Positions 54,734 to 63,688 of a stretch of DNA of 64,000 nucleotides are shown here, in pieces. Position numbers and translations under genes: made by a program. Location: assembly GCA_025360045.1 (NCBI GenBank), contig JANYCY010000095.1:62001-126000 (forward strand). The letters run 5' to 3'. Every line of letters begins with the position of its first letter. Position 1 is the first letter of the stretch. Origin of the DNA: Janthinobacterium sp. (GTDB taxonomy: Bacteria; Pseudomonadota; Gammaproteobacteria; Burkholderiales; Chitinibacteraceae). The notes under the pieces are model-generated. The model ran no database searches and was not told the DNA's origin. It saw nothing but the letters and a program-made list of their open reading frames with translations.

Positions 54734-55102
54734 TTAATCATGCACAATCAGCGCCACCACCTTGCGATCTTCCGAAGTCAAAATATTAAAGGTGCGGCAC
54801 AGTGCGCCGGTATCCATCACATCCAGACCAATATGCGCGGCTGCTAATGCACTATAGAGGCGAGGATGGGGAAAGCGAATGGTTTTTCCTGTGCCCAATA
54901 AGACCACTTCAGGCTTATACGCCAGCACCGCAGTAAAATCGGCCTCAGTTAAATCATCAAAACCCAAAGGCCGCCAAACATGGACCTCGCTTCCTGTAAC
55001 CAACACATTACCTTGATATTGCTCGGTATTCACCCGCACAAAATCGTCACCATAGCCTGAGAATTGATTCAGATTTTCGATGGCGGTATGTTGTAATTTC
55101 AT
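54734..55102 (-). CDS. Mth938-like domain protein
   Basis: This 122-residue protein carries SEVHVWRPLGFDDLTEADFTAVLAYKPEVVLLGTG and DVMDTGALCRTFNILTSEDRKVVALIV, the Mth938/NDUFAF3-type (DUF498) pattern. The eukaryotic relative helps assemble respiratory complex I; the bacterial role is unclear. It is divergent from alaA, 163 bases away. Confidence 0.87.
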   Translation of the reverse strand: MKLQHTAIENLNQFSGYGDDFVRVNTEQYQGNVLVTGSEVHVWRPLGFDDLTEADFTAVLAYKPEVVLLGTGKTIRFPHPRLYSALAAAHIGLDVMDTGALCRTFNILTSEDRKVVALIVHD

Positions 55103-55265
55103 GATGATTTTCCTAGTAAAGTTCCACTATTTTAGCTTAATCAAAGATTAATAGGTTTTAGAAGCCACTTTGTATTCATTTTTTTGTTTTCGTAATCACT
55201 AATAAGTGCAGTACAGCGCAATCTTTCGCTAGAATACGTTCTCCCTAGCTTCTTTAGCCGCTGCC

Positions 55266-56495
55266 ATGACGACCATTCTTAAATCAAACAAATTACAAAA
55301 TGTCTGTTACGAGATTCGTGGGCCTGTTCCAGAACGAGCGCGGCAGATGGAAGAAGAAGGCCAGCGTATTATTAAGCTGAACATTGGCAATCTGGCCGCC
55401 TTTGGCTTTGATGCGCCTGAAGAAGTGGTGCAAGACGTGATTCGCAATCTGCCCAATGCCGCAGGTTATGTCGATTCCAAAGGCCTATTTCAAGCGCGTA
55501 AAGCCATCATGCATTACACACAATCCAAAAATATTAGCGATGTGACGGTAGACGATATTTATATCGGCAACGGCGCATCCGAGCTCATCGTGATGGCTAT
55601 GCAAGGCCTGCTCAATGATGGCGACGAAGTTTTAGTGCCGATGCCGGATTATCCGCTCTGGACAGCCGCAGTCAGCCTAGCGGGCGGCACGCCGCGTCAT
55701 TACCTATGTGACGAAGCCAATGAATGGTATCCGTCGCTCGATGATATTCGCAGCAAAATCAGCGCCAAAACCAAGGCGATTGTGATTATCAACCCGAATA
55801 ATCCAACGGGTGCTTTATATCCTGACTCACTGCTCAAAGACATTATTCAAATTGCGCGTGAACATAGCCTGATTATTTACGCCGATGAAATCTACGACAA
55901 AGTGCTTTATGACGGCGTAACGCATACCTCAATTGCATCGCTTGCCAACGATATTTTATTTGTGACCTTTAATGGCTTATCTAAAAATTATCGCGCTTGT
56001 GGCTTTCGATCGGGCTGGATGTTTGTCTCTGGCAATAAGAAAATAGCCAAAGATTATATCGAGGGACTGAATATCCTCGCTACCATGCGGCTCTGCGCCA
56101 ATGTGCCCGCCCAATACGCAATTCAAACCGCGTTAGGTGGATATCAAAGCATTAATGATTTAGTAAAACCCACAGGCAGACTCGCTAAGCAACGCGATCT
56201 AGCCTACCAGCTGCTCACGGAGATCCCGGGGGTAAGCTGTGTAAAACCAAGAGCAGCGCTGTATATGTTCCCCAAGCTTGATCCGGCTATTTACCCTATA
56301 GCTGACGATCAGCAATTTATTTTAGAGCTATTACAAGAAGAGAAAGTGCTGCTGGTGCAAGGCACAGGCTTTAATTGGCAACAGCCTGATCATTTCCGCG
56401 TGGTGTTCTTACCCAATCTCGATGATCTAACTGACGCCATTGCCCGCATTGCCCGCTTCTTAGCAAACTATCGAAAACGTCACGGCACAGATTAA
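55266..56495 (+). CDS. alaA: Alanine-type PLP aminotransferase
   Basis: This 409-residue fold type I aminotransferase has NIGNLAAFGFDAPEEV, INPNNPTGALY, YADEIYDKVLYD and the PLP lysine in TFNGLSKNYRACGFRSGW. These fit the AlaA subgroup that makes alanine from pyruvate and glutamate. It is followed by hom (17 bases) and thrC, a grouping also found in Neisseria. The gene symbol rests on motif recognition; AlaC-like specificity cannot be excluded. Confidence 0.9.
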   Translation: MTTILKSNKLQNVCYEIRGPVPERARQMEEEGQRIIKLNIGNLAAFGFDAPEEVVQDVIRNLPNAAGYVDSKGLFQARKAIMHYTQSKNISDVTVDDIYIGNGASELIVMAMQGLLNDGDEVLVPMPDYPLWTAAVSLAGGTPRHYLCDEANEWYPSLDDIRSKISAKTKAIVIINPNNPTGALYPDSLLKDIIQIAREHSLIIYADEIYDKVLYDGVTHTSIASLANDILFVTFNGLSKNYRACGFRSGWMFVSGNKKIAKDYIEGLNILATMRLCANVPAQYAIQTALGGYQSINDLVKPTGRLAKQRDLAYQLLTEIPGVSCVKPRAALYMFPKLDPAIYPIADDQQFILELLQEEKVLLVQGTGFNWQQPDHFRVVFLPNLDDLTDAIARIARFLANYRKRHGTD

Positions 56496-56512
56496 TCAGA
56501 GGAATAAAACAA

Positions 56513-57823
56513 ATGAAACCCATCAATGTAGGTTTATGCGGTGTAGGCACCGTAGGCGGCGGAACGGTTACGGTTCTTAAAAGGAATGCTATCGAAATCA
56601 GCCGCCGTGCAGGCAGACCGATTGTCATTACCATGGCAGCCAACCGTGATCTAGTCCGTGCTCGTGAGCTATGTGGTGATGACATCACCCTGACAACCGA
56701 CGCTATGGATGTAGTCAACAACCCAGACATCGACATTGTGGTAGAGCTCATTGGCGGCACCACCATCGCCAAAGACCTCGTATTAGCGGCCATTGCCAAT
56801 GGCAAGCATGTGGTGACCGCCAATAAAAAGCTGATCGCCGAATACGGCAATGAGATTTTCGCCCGCGCCACCGAAAAAGGCGTGATGGTTTCATTTGAAG
56901 CCGCCGTAGCAGGCGGCATTCCGATTATTAAAGCGCTGCGTGAAGGCCTAACCGCCAATAAAATTGAATGGGTGGCCGGTATTATCAATGGCACATCTAA
57001 CTTTATCCTGACAGAAATGCGCGATAAAGGCCTTGCCTTTGCCGATGTATTGAAAGAAGCACAACGCTTGGGCTACGCCGAAGCGGATCCTACTTTTGAT
57101 ATCGAAGGCCACGACGCTGCACATAAGCTCACCATCATGAGCGCCATTGCCTTTGGTATTCCGGTGCAATTTGATAAAGCTTACTTAGAAGGCATTAGCA
57201 AGCTGGCCGCCATTGATATTCAGTATGCGCAAGAGCTGGGCTATCGCATCAAGCTGCTGGGCATGACTCGCCGCCGCGAACAAGGCATTGAGCTACGCGT
57301 TGCCCCTACGCTGATCCCTGCCAGCCGCCTAATCGCCAATGTAGATGGCGTAATGAATGCAATTCTGGTGAAGGGTGATGCCGTCGGTGCCACCATGTAT
57401 TATGGCCCCGGCGCAGGTGCCGAGCCAACAGCGTCTTCCGTGATTGCCGATCTGGTAGATATCACTCGCCTGCATACCGCAGACCCTGAGCAGCGCGTGC
57501 CGCATCTGGCTTTCCAGCCTTCGCAAATTGCCGATCTGCCGATTCTGCCGATTGATGAAATCGAAACCTGCTACTACCTGCGTATCAACACCGAAGACAA
57601 GCCTGGCGTGCTGGCCGATATCACGCGCCTCTTGGCTGACAACGGTATTTCGGTCGACGCCATGTTGCAGCGCCCAATTGCTGGCGAAGCGCGTGCCGAT
57701 ATCATCATCATCACGCATTTGGCCGTCGAAAAGCGCGTTAACACCGCCATCAAAGGCATCGAAGCCCTGCCTAGCATCACAGGCGCAGTCGTACGCTTAC
57801 GCCTTGAGCATTTAAACGGCTAA
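56513..57823 (+). CDS. hom: Homoserine dehydrogenase
   Basis: This 436-residue protein has an N-terminal NAD(P) site (VGLCGVGTVGGGTVTVL), VTANKKLIAEYGNEIFARA and catalytic-domain segments GIINGTSNFILTEM and EADPTFDIEGHDAAHKL. A C-terminal ACT domain (about 350-430, YYLRINTEDKPGVLADITRLLADNGISVD) implies feedback control by threonine. It reduces aspartate semialdehyde to homoserine. GAGGAAT precedes the ATG. It lies between alaA and thrC. Confidence 0.97.
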   Translation: MKPINVGLCGVGTVGGGTVTVLKRNAIEISRRAGRPIVITMAANRDLVRARELCGDDITLTTDAMDVVNNPDIDIVVELIGGTTIAKDLVLAAIANGKHVVTANKKLIAEYGNEIFARATEKGVMVSFEAAVAGGIPIIKALREGLTANKIEWVAGIINGTSNFILTEMRDKGLAFADVLKEAQRLGYAEADPTFDIEGHDAAHKLTIMSAIAFGIPVQFDKAYLEGISKLAAIDIQYAQELGYRIKLLGMTRRREQGIELRVAPTLIPASRLIANVDGVMNAILVKGDAVGATMYYGPGAGAEPTASSVIADLVDITRLHTADPEQRVPHLAFQPSQIADLPILPIDEIETCYYLRINTEDKPGVLADITRLLADNGISVDAMLQRPIAGEARADIIIITHLAVEKRVNTAIKGIEALPSITGAVVRLRLEHLNG

Positions 57824-57854
57824 CCACACAAAATCTAAAAGTTCTGTAGATTTT

Positions 57855-57963
57855 GTAGGATGGGTTGAGCTTTCGCTGAGCAAAAAAGAACGTTGCACAC
57901 AAGGCGATACCCATCAGCCCCCCAGATGGGTATCGCCGAACAACATGGCTCCACCCATCCTAC
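57855..57963. repeat. REP-like nested palindrome between hom and thrC
   Basis: GTAGGATGGGT and ACCCATCCTAC form the outer arms. GGCGATACCCATC and GATGGGTATCGCC form a perfect 13-bp inner hairpin. Confidence 0.88.
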
Positions 57964-58004
57964 GTATTTACGGGCTTTAGGCTTAAAAAACCATAGGCAA
58001 TCTC

Positions 58005-59417
58005 ATGCGCTATATCTCTACTCGCGGCGGTATGCCGCCCCAGTCTTTTTCAGCCATTCTACTCGGCGGTTTAGCGCCTGATGGCGGCTTGGTGATGCCT
58101 GAAGTTTGCCCGCGCCTCACGCAAGCCGATCTAGAACGCCTTGCTCCCCTGTCCTATGCTGAGCTGGCTTTTGAAGTGATTCGTCTGTTTGTCGACGATA
58201 TCCCCGAAGCAGATTTAAAAGCACTGGTAAGCAAAACTTACACCGCCGAAGTGTTTGGCTCGACCGACATTACGCCGATCAAAACGCTGGCCCCTAATCT
58301 GCATCTGCAACAGCTCTCTAATGGCCCAACGCTGGCTTTTAAAGATATGGCGATGCAGCTGCTGGGCAATCTATTTGAATATGTACTGGCGCGTGACGAC
58401 AAAGAAATCAATATCGTCGGCGCAACCTCAGGCGACACCGGCTCGGCGGCGGAATACGCCATGCGCGGCAAAAAGGGTGTGAATGTATTTATGCTCAGCC
58501 CAGCTGGCAAAATGAGCCCCTTCCAACGCGCACAAATGTTTAGCCTGCAAGACGCCAATATCCACAATATCGCGGTCAAGAGCATGTTTGATGCCTGCCA
58601 AGATATGGTGAAAGCCATCAATAACGATGCCGCGTTTAAGCAAGATTACAAAATTGGCGCGGTCAATTCGATCAACTGGGGTCGTGTAGTGGCGCAGATT
58701 TGCTACTACTTCAAAGGCTATTTTGCCGTAGCCAAAACCGTTGGCGAGCCGGTGGATTTCTGTGTGCCATCGGGTAATTTTGGCAATATCTGTGCGGGCC
58801 ATATGGCGCGTCAGATGGGCCTGCCGATTCGCCGCCTGATTGTGGCCACCAATGAAAACGATGTGCTGGACGAGTTTTTCAGCAGCGGCGGCTACCACCC
58901 ACGCGGCCTTGATCGCACTTTCGAAACATCCAGCCCGTCGATGGATATCACCAAGGCTTCTAATCTGGAGCGCTTTGTATTCGATTTGCTGGGCCGCGAT
59001 GCAGGCAAATTATCCGCCCTGTGGCAAGGCATCGATGCTGGCATTGGCTTTGATTTAAGCGCGGACGATTTCGCCAAGATGCGCGAGGTGTATGGCTTTA
59101 GATCCAGCCGCAGCACCCATCAAGACCGCCTCGATAATATCCGCAGCGTGTTTGAGACTTACGGCATAGAAATCGACCCTCACACCGCCGACGGCTATAA
59201 AGCAGCCATTGAGCATCGAGATGCTAACGTCGCCATGGTCATCCTCGAAACTGCCCTACCGGCCAAGTTTGAAGACACCATGCTGGAAGCCATCGGCCAA
59301 AAACCACAGCGCCCAGCATCCTTACAAAACTTAGAGGTTTTACCACAGCGCTTTGATGTACTGGAAGCGGACGTGGCCACGCTTAAGGCGTATTTGGTAG
59401 AACGGATTAAAGCGTAA
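58005..59417 (+). CDS. thrC: Threonine synthase
   Basis: This 470-residue PLP enzyme begins MRYISTRGGMPPQSFSAILLGGLAPDGGL. The PLP lysine is in GPTLAFKDMAMQLLG, with GATSGDTGSAAEYAMRGK and FCVPSGNFGNICAGHMARQMGLP. It converts O-phosphohomoserine to threonine. Length matches the long (type 1) class. It follows hom after a repeat-bearing gap and is followed by a strong hairpin. Confidence 0.97.
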   Translation: MRYISTRGGMPPQSFSAILLGGLAPDGGLVMPEVCPRLTQADLERLAPLSYAELAFEVIRLFVDDIPEADLKALVSKTYTAEVFGSTDITPIKTLAPNLHLQQLSNGPTLAFKDMAMQLLGNLFEYVLARDDKEINIVGATSGDTGSAAEYAMRGKKGVNVFMLSPAGKMSPFQRAQMFSLQDANIHNIAVKSMFDACQDMVKAINNDAAFKQDYKIGAVNSINWGRVVAQICYYFKGYFAVAKTVGEPVDFCVPSGNFGNICAGHMARQMGLPIRRLIVATNENDVLDEFFSSGGYHPRGLDRTFETSSPSMDITKASNLERFVFDLLGRDAGKLSALWQGIDAGIGFDLSADDFAKMREVYGFRSSRSTHQDRLDNIRSVFETYGIEIDPHTADGYKAAIEHRDANVAMVILETALPAKFEDTMLEAIGQKPQRPASLQNLEVLPQRFDVLEADVATLKAYLVERIKA

Positions 59418-59422
59418 GCTGT

Positions 59423-59452
59423 AGGTGAGGAACGACTTTTTGTTCCTCACCT
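59423..59452 (+). terminator. Hairpin after thrC
   Basis: AGGTGAGGAAC and GTTCCTCACCT are perfect 11-bp arms with an 8-base loop, 6 bases after the thrC stop. The downstream sequence is A+T rich but lacks a pure T-run. Confidence 0.65.
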
Positions 59453-59457
59453 AAATA

Positions 59458-59556
59458 GCATAAGTATCTACACCAGTTCTTGCCATCAATTCTGTGCCAC
59501 GGCTCCCCCTTTGAAAAAGAGGAAACGTGCATATCAACGTGTGTAGATACTTATGC
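59458..59556. mobile_element. Candidate miniature element with 16-bp perfect inverted ends
   Basis: GCATAAGTATCTACAC at 59458-59473 and GTGTAGATACTTATGC at 59541-59556 are exact inverted copies, enclosing 67 bases with no reading frame. The size and ends suggest a MITE-like element or remnant of an insertion; no target-site duplication could be assigned. Confidence 0.6.
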
Positions 59557-59706
59557 CTAAACACACTAAAAATGACAAACTCATGCATGCCGTGAAACCA
59601 AAATATTGAAATATCGCAGGGTTTCATCGAGGATCGTGTTTTAAAAAAGCCATTTTCTTTCGCTTTTAAGCCCCCTAGCCCCGCCTGAACTTAAACAAGA
59701 GGCATA

Positions 59707-61866
59707 CTAAGCCCTCAACGTACTCATTAATGCGATTAATTGTGTAGGATCTAAGGGCTTTTGTAAGAAATGCTCTACACGGGCGATATTGATGGCTTCT
59801 CGCAGCACCGCTAAATCAGCGCTGGCTGTAATCAGAATACGCACAGCGCTAGGCTGCAAAATACGCACTTTTGCTAAAAATGAAATCCCATTTTCCCCCG
59901 GCAACTGATAATCGCAAATAATGGCCGAAAATGGGTTATCCGCTAGATATTCCAAAGCCACTTCGGCGCTGCCCATATACTGCACTTCGAGTGGCAGAGT
60001 GGATAAAATATTTTGTATCACATCCAGCATCATTGGGTGATCATCGATCACCAATACTTTGGGTGGATGCGTGGGTGCTTGTAATTGCCGAGTATCCAGC
60101 ACACACATTTTCCGCAGCATCACCACCAGCTCTTCACTTGGCACAGCCTTAGAAATCCAATAGCCTTGAATCAGATGCGCACCCAGCTCTAATAAAATCC
60201 TCGCTTCTTCTTCGGTTTCTACACCTTCGGCCAATGCCTGCATCGATAGGCTGCGTGCCAGCTGAATAATGGTTGCCACAATAGCCTTATCGTGGGCATT
60301 TTGACTTAGGCCTCGAACAAAAGATTGGTCAATTTTTAAACGTTCGGCAGGGAAGCGCTTTAAATAGCCCAAATTAGAATAACCCACGCCAAAATCATCA
60401 ATGGCCAAGGCCACCCCCAGTGCCTTAATACGAGAAATAATATCCAAAGCCATTTCCGGATCACTAATCGAGAGACTTTCGGTAATTTCTAATTCTAAGC
60501 ATTCGGGTGGAATACCGTGGCTAGCCAGCGTGTCAGCTACTCTTTTAACAATTTCATCGTTCACCAAATCCAAGGGGGACACATTCACGGCCACCCTCAC
60601 CCACCCTAGCCCCTCCTGATGCCAGCGCAATATTTGCTTACAAGCGGCCACCATCACCCATGCGCCAATGTCACGAATTAAGCCCACCTCTTCGGCCAGT
60701 GCAATAAATGCACCAGGAAAAAGCAAACCATAATCTGGTGATTGCCAGCGCACCAATGCTTCTACGCTCACCAGCATGCCGGTGCTTAGATCGACCTGTG
60801 GCTGATAAAATAAAACCAGCTCATCATGGTTAATCGCGTGGCGTAAGCGAATTTCTAACTGGTTTCGAGCATCCAGCTCTTCTTGCATATGCTCGGTAAA
60901 GTAGCAAACAGTGCTGCCACCACTTTCTTTGGCGTGGTACATGGCGATATCGGCGCGCTTAAGTAGTATTTCTGCATCGCTACCGTGTTCTGGATATTGC
61001 GCCGCGCCAATACTACCCCCCATGATTTGATCGATCCGCTCCAGCCGGATCGGCAGTAGCATGGCTTCCAGCAAATATTGCGCCATTTGCCGACGCTCTA
61101 GTGCATTGCTGGTCGGCACAGCAACCACAAACTCATCTCCACCCAGCCTTGCCGCCACCCCCCCTGCCAAGGGTAAATTCTGCAAACGTTTTGCCACTTC
61201 ACACAGCACCACATCGCCAGCAGCATGGCCCATGCTGTCATTAATAAATTTGAATTTATCTAGGTCAATAAAAAAGACGCTTAAACCCGCACCATGCACT
61301 CTGGCCGAAGCGATATATTGGCCCAATTTTTCTAGAAGACGATGGCGATTAGGCAGGCCAGTCAGCCCGTCGTGGGTGGCTTGATAGCGTAATTGCTGGT
61401 GTAAGCGACGTTGTTCAGAGACATCATGCAAGATGATAATTCGGGCGGGGCTACCCAAAAATGCGCTACTGCCAATAATAATATGCACGGCTGAAAAATC
61501 GCCATTGGCCTTACGCATCAAAACTGCAGCATCTTCCTGTACGCCTTGGCTCAGCGGATCAATTTCATTATCTACAATCATACTTAGCCAATTGCGCCCA
61601 ATCAGCTCAGACTCCAGAGCAAAGCCGAGTAATTCAACCGCAGCAGGATTAGCCAAAGCCACTTCGCCACTATTTTGGGCCAGTAATACAGCGCATGGCA
61701 TTCTGGAAAGCACATCGAAAAATTCCTGTTCCTCGCCAATACGCATTTTCTCATACGCCAGCCGCAGTGCCTCTGTGCGCTCCTCAACGAGGCCTTCTGC
61801 ATATTGGCGTGCCTTTTTCTCACGCTCAATCGCACGCCGCAAAGCACCCTCAAGCTCTTCACCCAT
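59707..61866 (-). CDS. PAS-GGDEF-EAL protein with C-terminal receiver, partner of H-NOX
   Basis: This protein of about 719 residues has an N-terminal coiled coil (about 1-50), a PAS domain (about 55-155), a GGDEF domain with intact GGDEF (242-246), and an EAL domain. The EAL domain has EALVRW (369-374), DDFGVGYSNLGYLKRFP and AEGVETEEEA. A C-terminal receiver has VIDDHPMMLDV and IICDYQLPGENG. Both cyclic-di-GMP domains keep their catalytic motifs; the GGDEF lacks an RxxD inhibitory site. The start overlaps the H-NOX gene end by eight bases, so the H-NOX protein probably controls its activity. The start at 61866 is chosen because of this coupling. Confidence 0.92.
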   Translation of the reverse strand: MGEELEGALRRAIEREKKARQYAEGLVEERTEALRLAYEKMRIGEEQEFFDVLSRMPCAVLLAQNSGEVALANPAAVELLGFALESELIGRNWLSMIVDNEIDPLSQGVQEDAAVLMRKANGDFSAVHIIIGSSAFLGSPARIIILHDVSEQRRLHQQLRYQATHDGLTGLPNRHRLLEKLGQYIASARVHGAGLSVFFIDLDKFKFINDSMGHAAGDVVLCEVAKRLQNLPLAGGVAARLGGDEFVVAVPTSNALERRQMAQYLLEAMLLPIRLERIDQIMGGSIGAAQYPEHGSDAEILLKRADIAMYHAKESGGSTVCYFTEHMQEELDARNQLEIRLRHAINHDELVLFYQPQVDLSTGMLVSVEALVRWQSPDYGLLFPGAFIALAEEVGLIRDIGAWVMVAACKQILRWHQEGLGWVRVAVNVSPLDLVNDEIVKRVADTLASHGIPPECLELEITESLSISDPEMALDIISRIKALGVALAIDDFGVGYSNLGYLKRFPAERLKIDQSFVRGLSQNAHDKAIVATIIQLARSLSMQALAEGVETEEEARILLELGAHLIQGYWISKAVPSEELVVMLRKMCVLDTRQLQAPTHPPKVLVIDDHPMMLDVIQNILSTLPLEVQYMGSAEVALEYLADNPFSAIICDYQLPGENGISFLAKVRILQPSAVRILITASADLAVLREAINIARVEHFLQKPLDPTQLIALMSTLRA

Positions 61867-62404
61867 GGCAAATTGTAAACTCAGCCACTTGCACCTGCTC
61901 CTCATCCAAAAAATCTTGGCGGCTCACCGTATATTCACCACCATAATGAGCGATACAGCCTGCAATCATCCCCTCAGCCAGATCAGCCAAATGGCGACGA
62001 GAACGATAACGCAATAATAATGAGCCATCGCTACGCCGCTCTGTTTCTAGCTTGGGCAGATCTGCATCGGGGTAAATTCTGCGAACTTCTACATGAATCT
62101 GCCCTTCAATGCTCTCCAGAAAAGTGTAGACGTCGGGCATGGCACGTAATAATTCCGAGCGAGTGGCCACCAGCTTGCCAAATAAATACTCACCAAAGCC
62201 GCGCACCAAATCAGGCACAGGCGTGCCACAGCGAGCCGACAAAGCCACCACCATCGAGACCAACTCTTGAAAGTCGTAATAGCCTGCTGCGGTATACGCA
62301 CCACCAGAGGCAGGATTAGCCGCCGAGATCATGGCATCCACGGCAATGATGCCCTGAGCAGATTCCACAAACTCAATAAACTCGTTAAAAACAATCCCTT
62401 TCAT
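61859..62404 (-). CDS. H-NOX heme-based gas sensor
   Basis: This 181-residue protein has the H-NOX (HNOB) pattern from its first residues, MKGIVFNEFIEFVE, and TFLESIEGQIHVEVRRIYPDADLPKL with the proximal heme His (104). The heme-propionate-binding Y-x-S-x-R motif (YRSRR, 133-137) is intact. H-NOX proteins bind NO (in obligate aerobes/facultative bacteria) and regulate a partner kinase or c-di-GMP enzyme encoded next to them. Here the partner is the GGDEF-EAL-REC protein immediately downstream. No distal Tyr can be assigned without modelling, so NO rather than O2 selectivity is inference. Confidence 0.93.
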   Translation of the reverse strand: MKGIVFNEFIEFVESAQGIIAVDAMISAANPASGGAYTAAGYYDFQELVSMVVALSARCGTPVPDLVRGFGEYLFGKLVATRSELLRAMPDVYTFLESIEGQIHVEVRRIYPDADLPKLETERRSDGSLLLRYRSRRHLADLAEGMIAGCIAHYGGEYTVSRQDFLDEEQVQVAEFTICHG

Positions 62405-62574
62405 AAATCACCCCCAGCGCTGAATAAATACTTCTAGCTACTTAGCATGGATCAGAAGTAAGGCAAGTTCAAACCTTACTTTTTATTGACAAAAAATAAA
62501 AGCTTTAACAAGGGGTTTATAAGCAGGATCATAAGCAAATTGACCATAAGGAAACGGCCAAGGAGGAAAAAAGA

Positions 62575-63606
62575 TCAGACGCTGCGCTTGCCGCGCTGAT
62601 CAAAAGAAGCAGGCTTGAAACGAATAAACAGCAAGGAGCCGATACCCGATAATACGCAGGCAATAATGGTGTTTTCTACCCGTGCCCGCACCAAAGTATG
62701 GTGCTCACCGCCAAAATCTAGCAGCACCATCACCAAGGCAGTAATAGGAATCACCGCCAGCCAGTAGTTGCGCTCTAAGCAAATCGGCGTCACCGCGGCC
62801 AAAACCACTACCATCGCTGCTAATTGCCATTCAGCTTGGAAGAAATGCAAAACAGCCCAGCCCAATAAAGCGCCAATCATCGAGCCAATTAGACGCTGCA
62901 CCATACGATCAATGGTCAACTTATTATCGTAAACCGTCACCAGCACCACGGTCAGCGGCACCCAATAGGCGCGCTCTAAGCCAAAACCATAGCCAATTAA
63001 GTAAGCCAAAACCACTTTAGCGGCAAAGTAAAAAGCAAAAATAGAATTATTATGATTGCGCCGTAATAGACGACTCATGGCCTCGTACAACATCGGGCCA
63101 CTTTTAGGCTCTGGCGTACGAAATAGATAGCGATCTAATAGCACGGCAAAAATACCTGAAGCGCCACCAAGTAATAAATAGGTTCCGGCCAAGGGAGAAA
63201 GCAAGGGGGCGCTATCGCCAAATAAAAAAGCAATCAGCCAGTATTTGCTCATCATTTCGACAGAATTACCTGCGCCTTGCAGCCAGCCGGTAAAAATTGC
63301 AAACGCCAGCAAGAAAGCCAGCGGTGCACCTTGCACATAATGCCCTGCTACCCCAGCAATCCCCGCCAGCAGCATGCCTACCGTCATATACACCATCACG
63401 GTGATCCGCTCTGAGGTATTGCCGCCATTATCAACAAACATGGTGTAAAACCCAGCCACCGCGCCATACACAGCCGGTAAAAACTCGCCCCGCAGCAGCG
63501 CAATCGCTAAAGGCAAGCCAACCGCAATGATCACCCGCAACACCCGTCTCCACGGAATACCCTGCTGCGGCTTAATCGCCAGCATCTGAACCAGCTGTGT
63601 CTGCAT
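62575..63606 (-). CDS. FUSC-family inner-membrane protein
   Basis: This 343-residue protein has about ten transmembrane helices arranged as two similar halves (about 22-155 and 195-335). The second half has RAYWVPLTVVLVTVYDNKLTIDRMVQRLIGSMIGALLGW, the FUSC/YccS-like signature. Relatives export aromatic acids or similar compounds, but the substrate here is unknown. It appears monocistronic. Confidence 0.88.
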   Translation of the reverse strand: MQTQLVQMLAIKPQQGIPWRRVLRVIIAVGLPLAIALLRGEFLPAVYGAVAGFYTMFVDNGGNTSERITVMVYMTVGMLLAGIAGVAGHYVQGAPLAFLLAFAIFTGWLQGAGNSVEMMSKYWLIAFLFGDSAPLLSPLAGTYLLLGGASGIFAVLLDRYLFRTPEPKSGPMLYEAMSRLLRRNHNNSIFAFYFAAKVVLAYLIGYGFGLERAYWVPLTVVLVTVYDNKLTIDRMVQRLIGSMIGALLGWAVLHFFQAEWQLAAMVVVLAAVTPICLERNYWLAVIPITALVMVLLDFGGEHHTLVRARVENTIIACVLSGIGSLLFIRFKPASFDQRGKRSV

Positions 63607-63688
63607 AGATAGCCCTTTAAATAAGGGGGAGAATTTTACTGCTTAAGGTGATTCAGGCTGTACGAGTGATTGCCGTAAAAAATAACAA

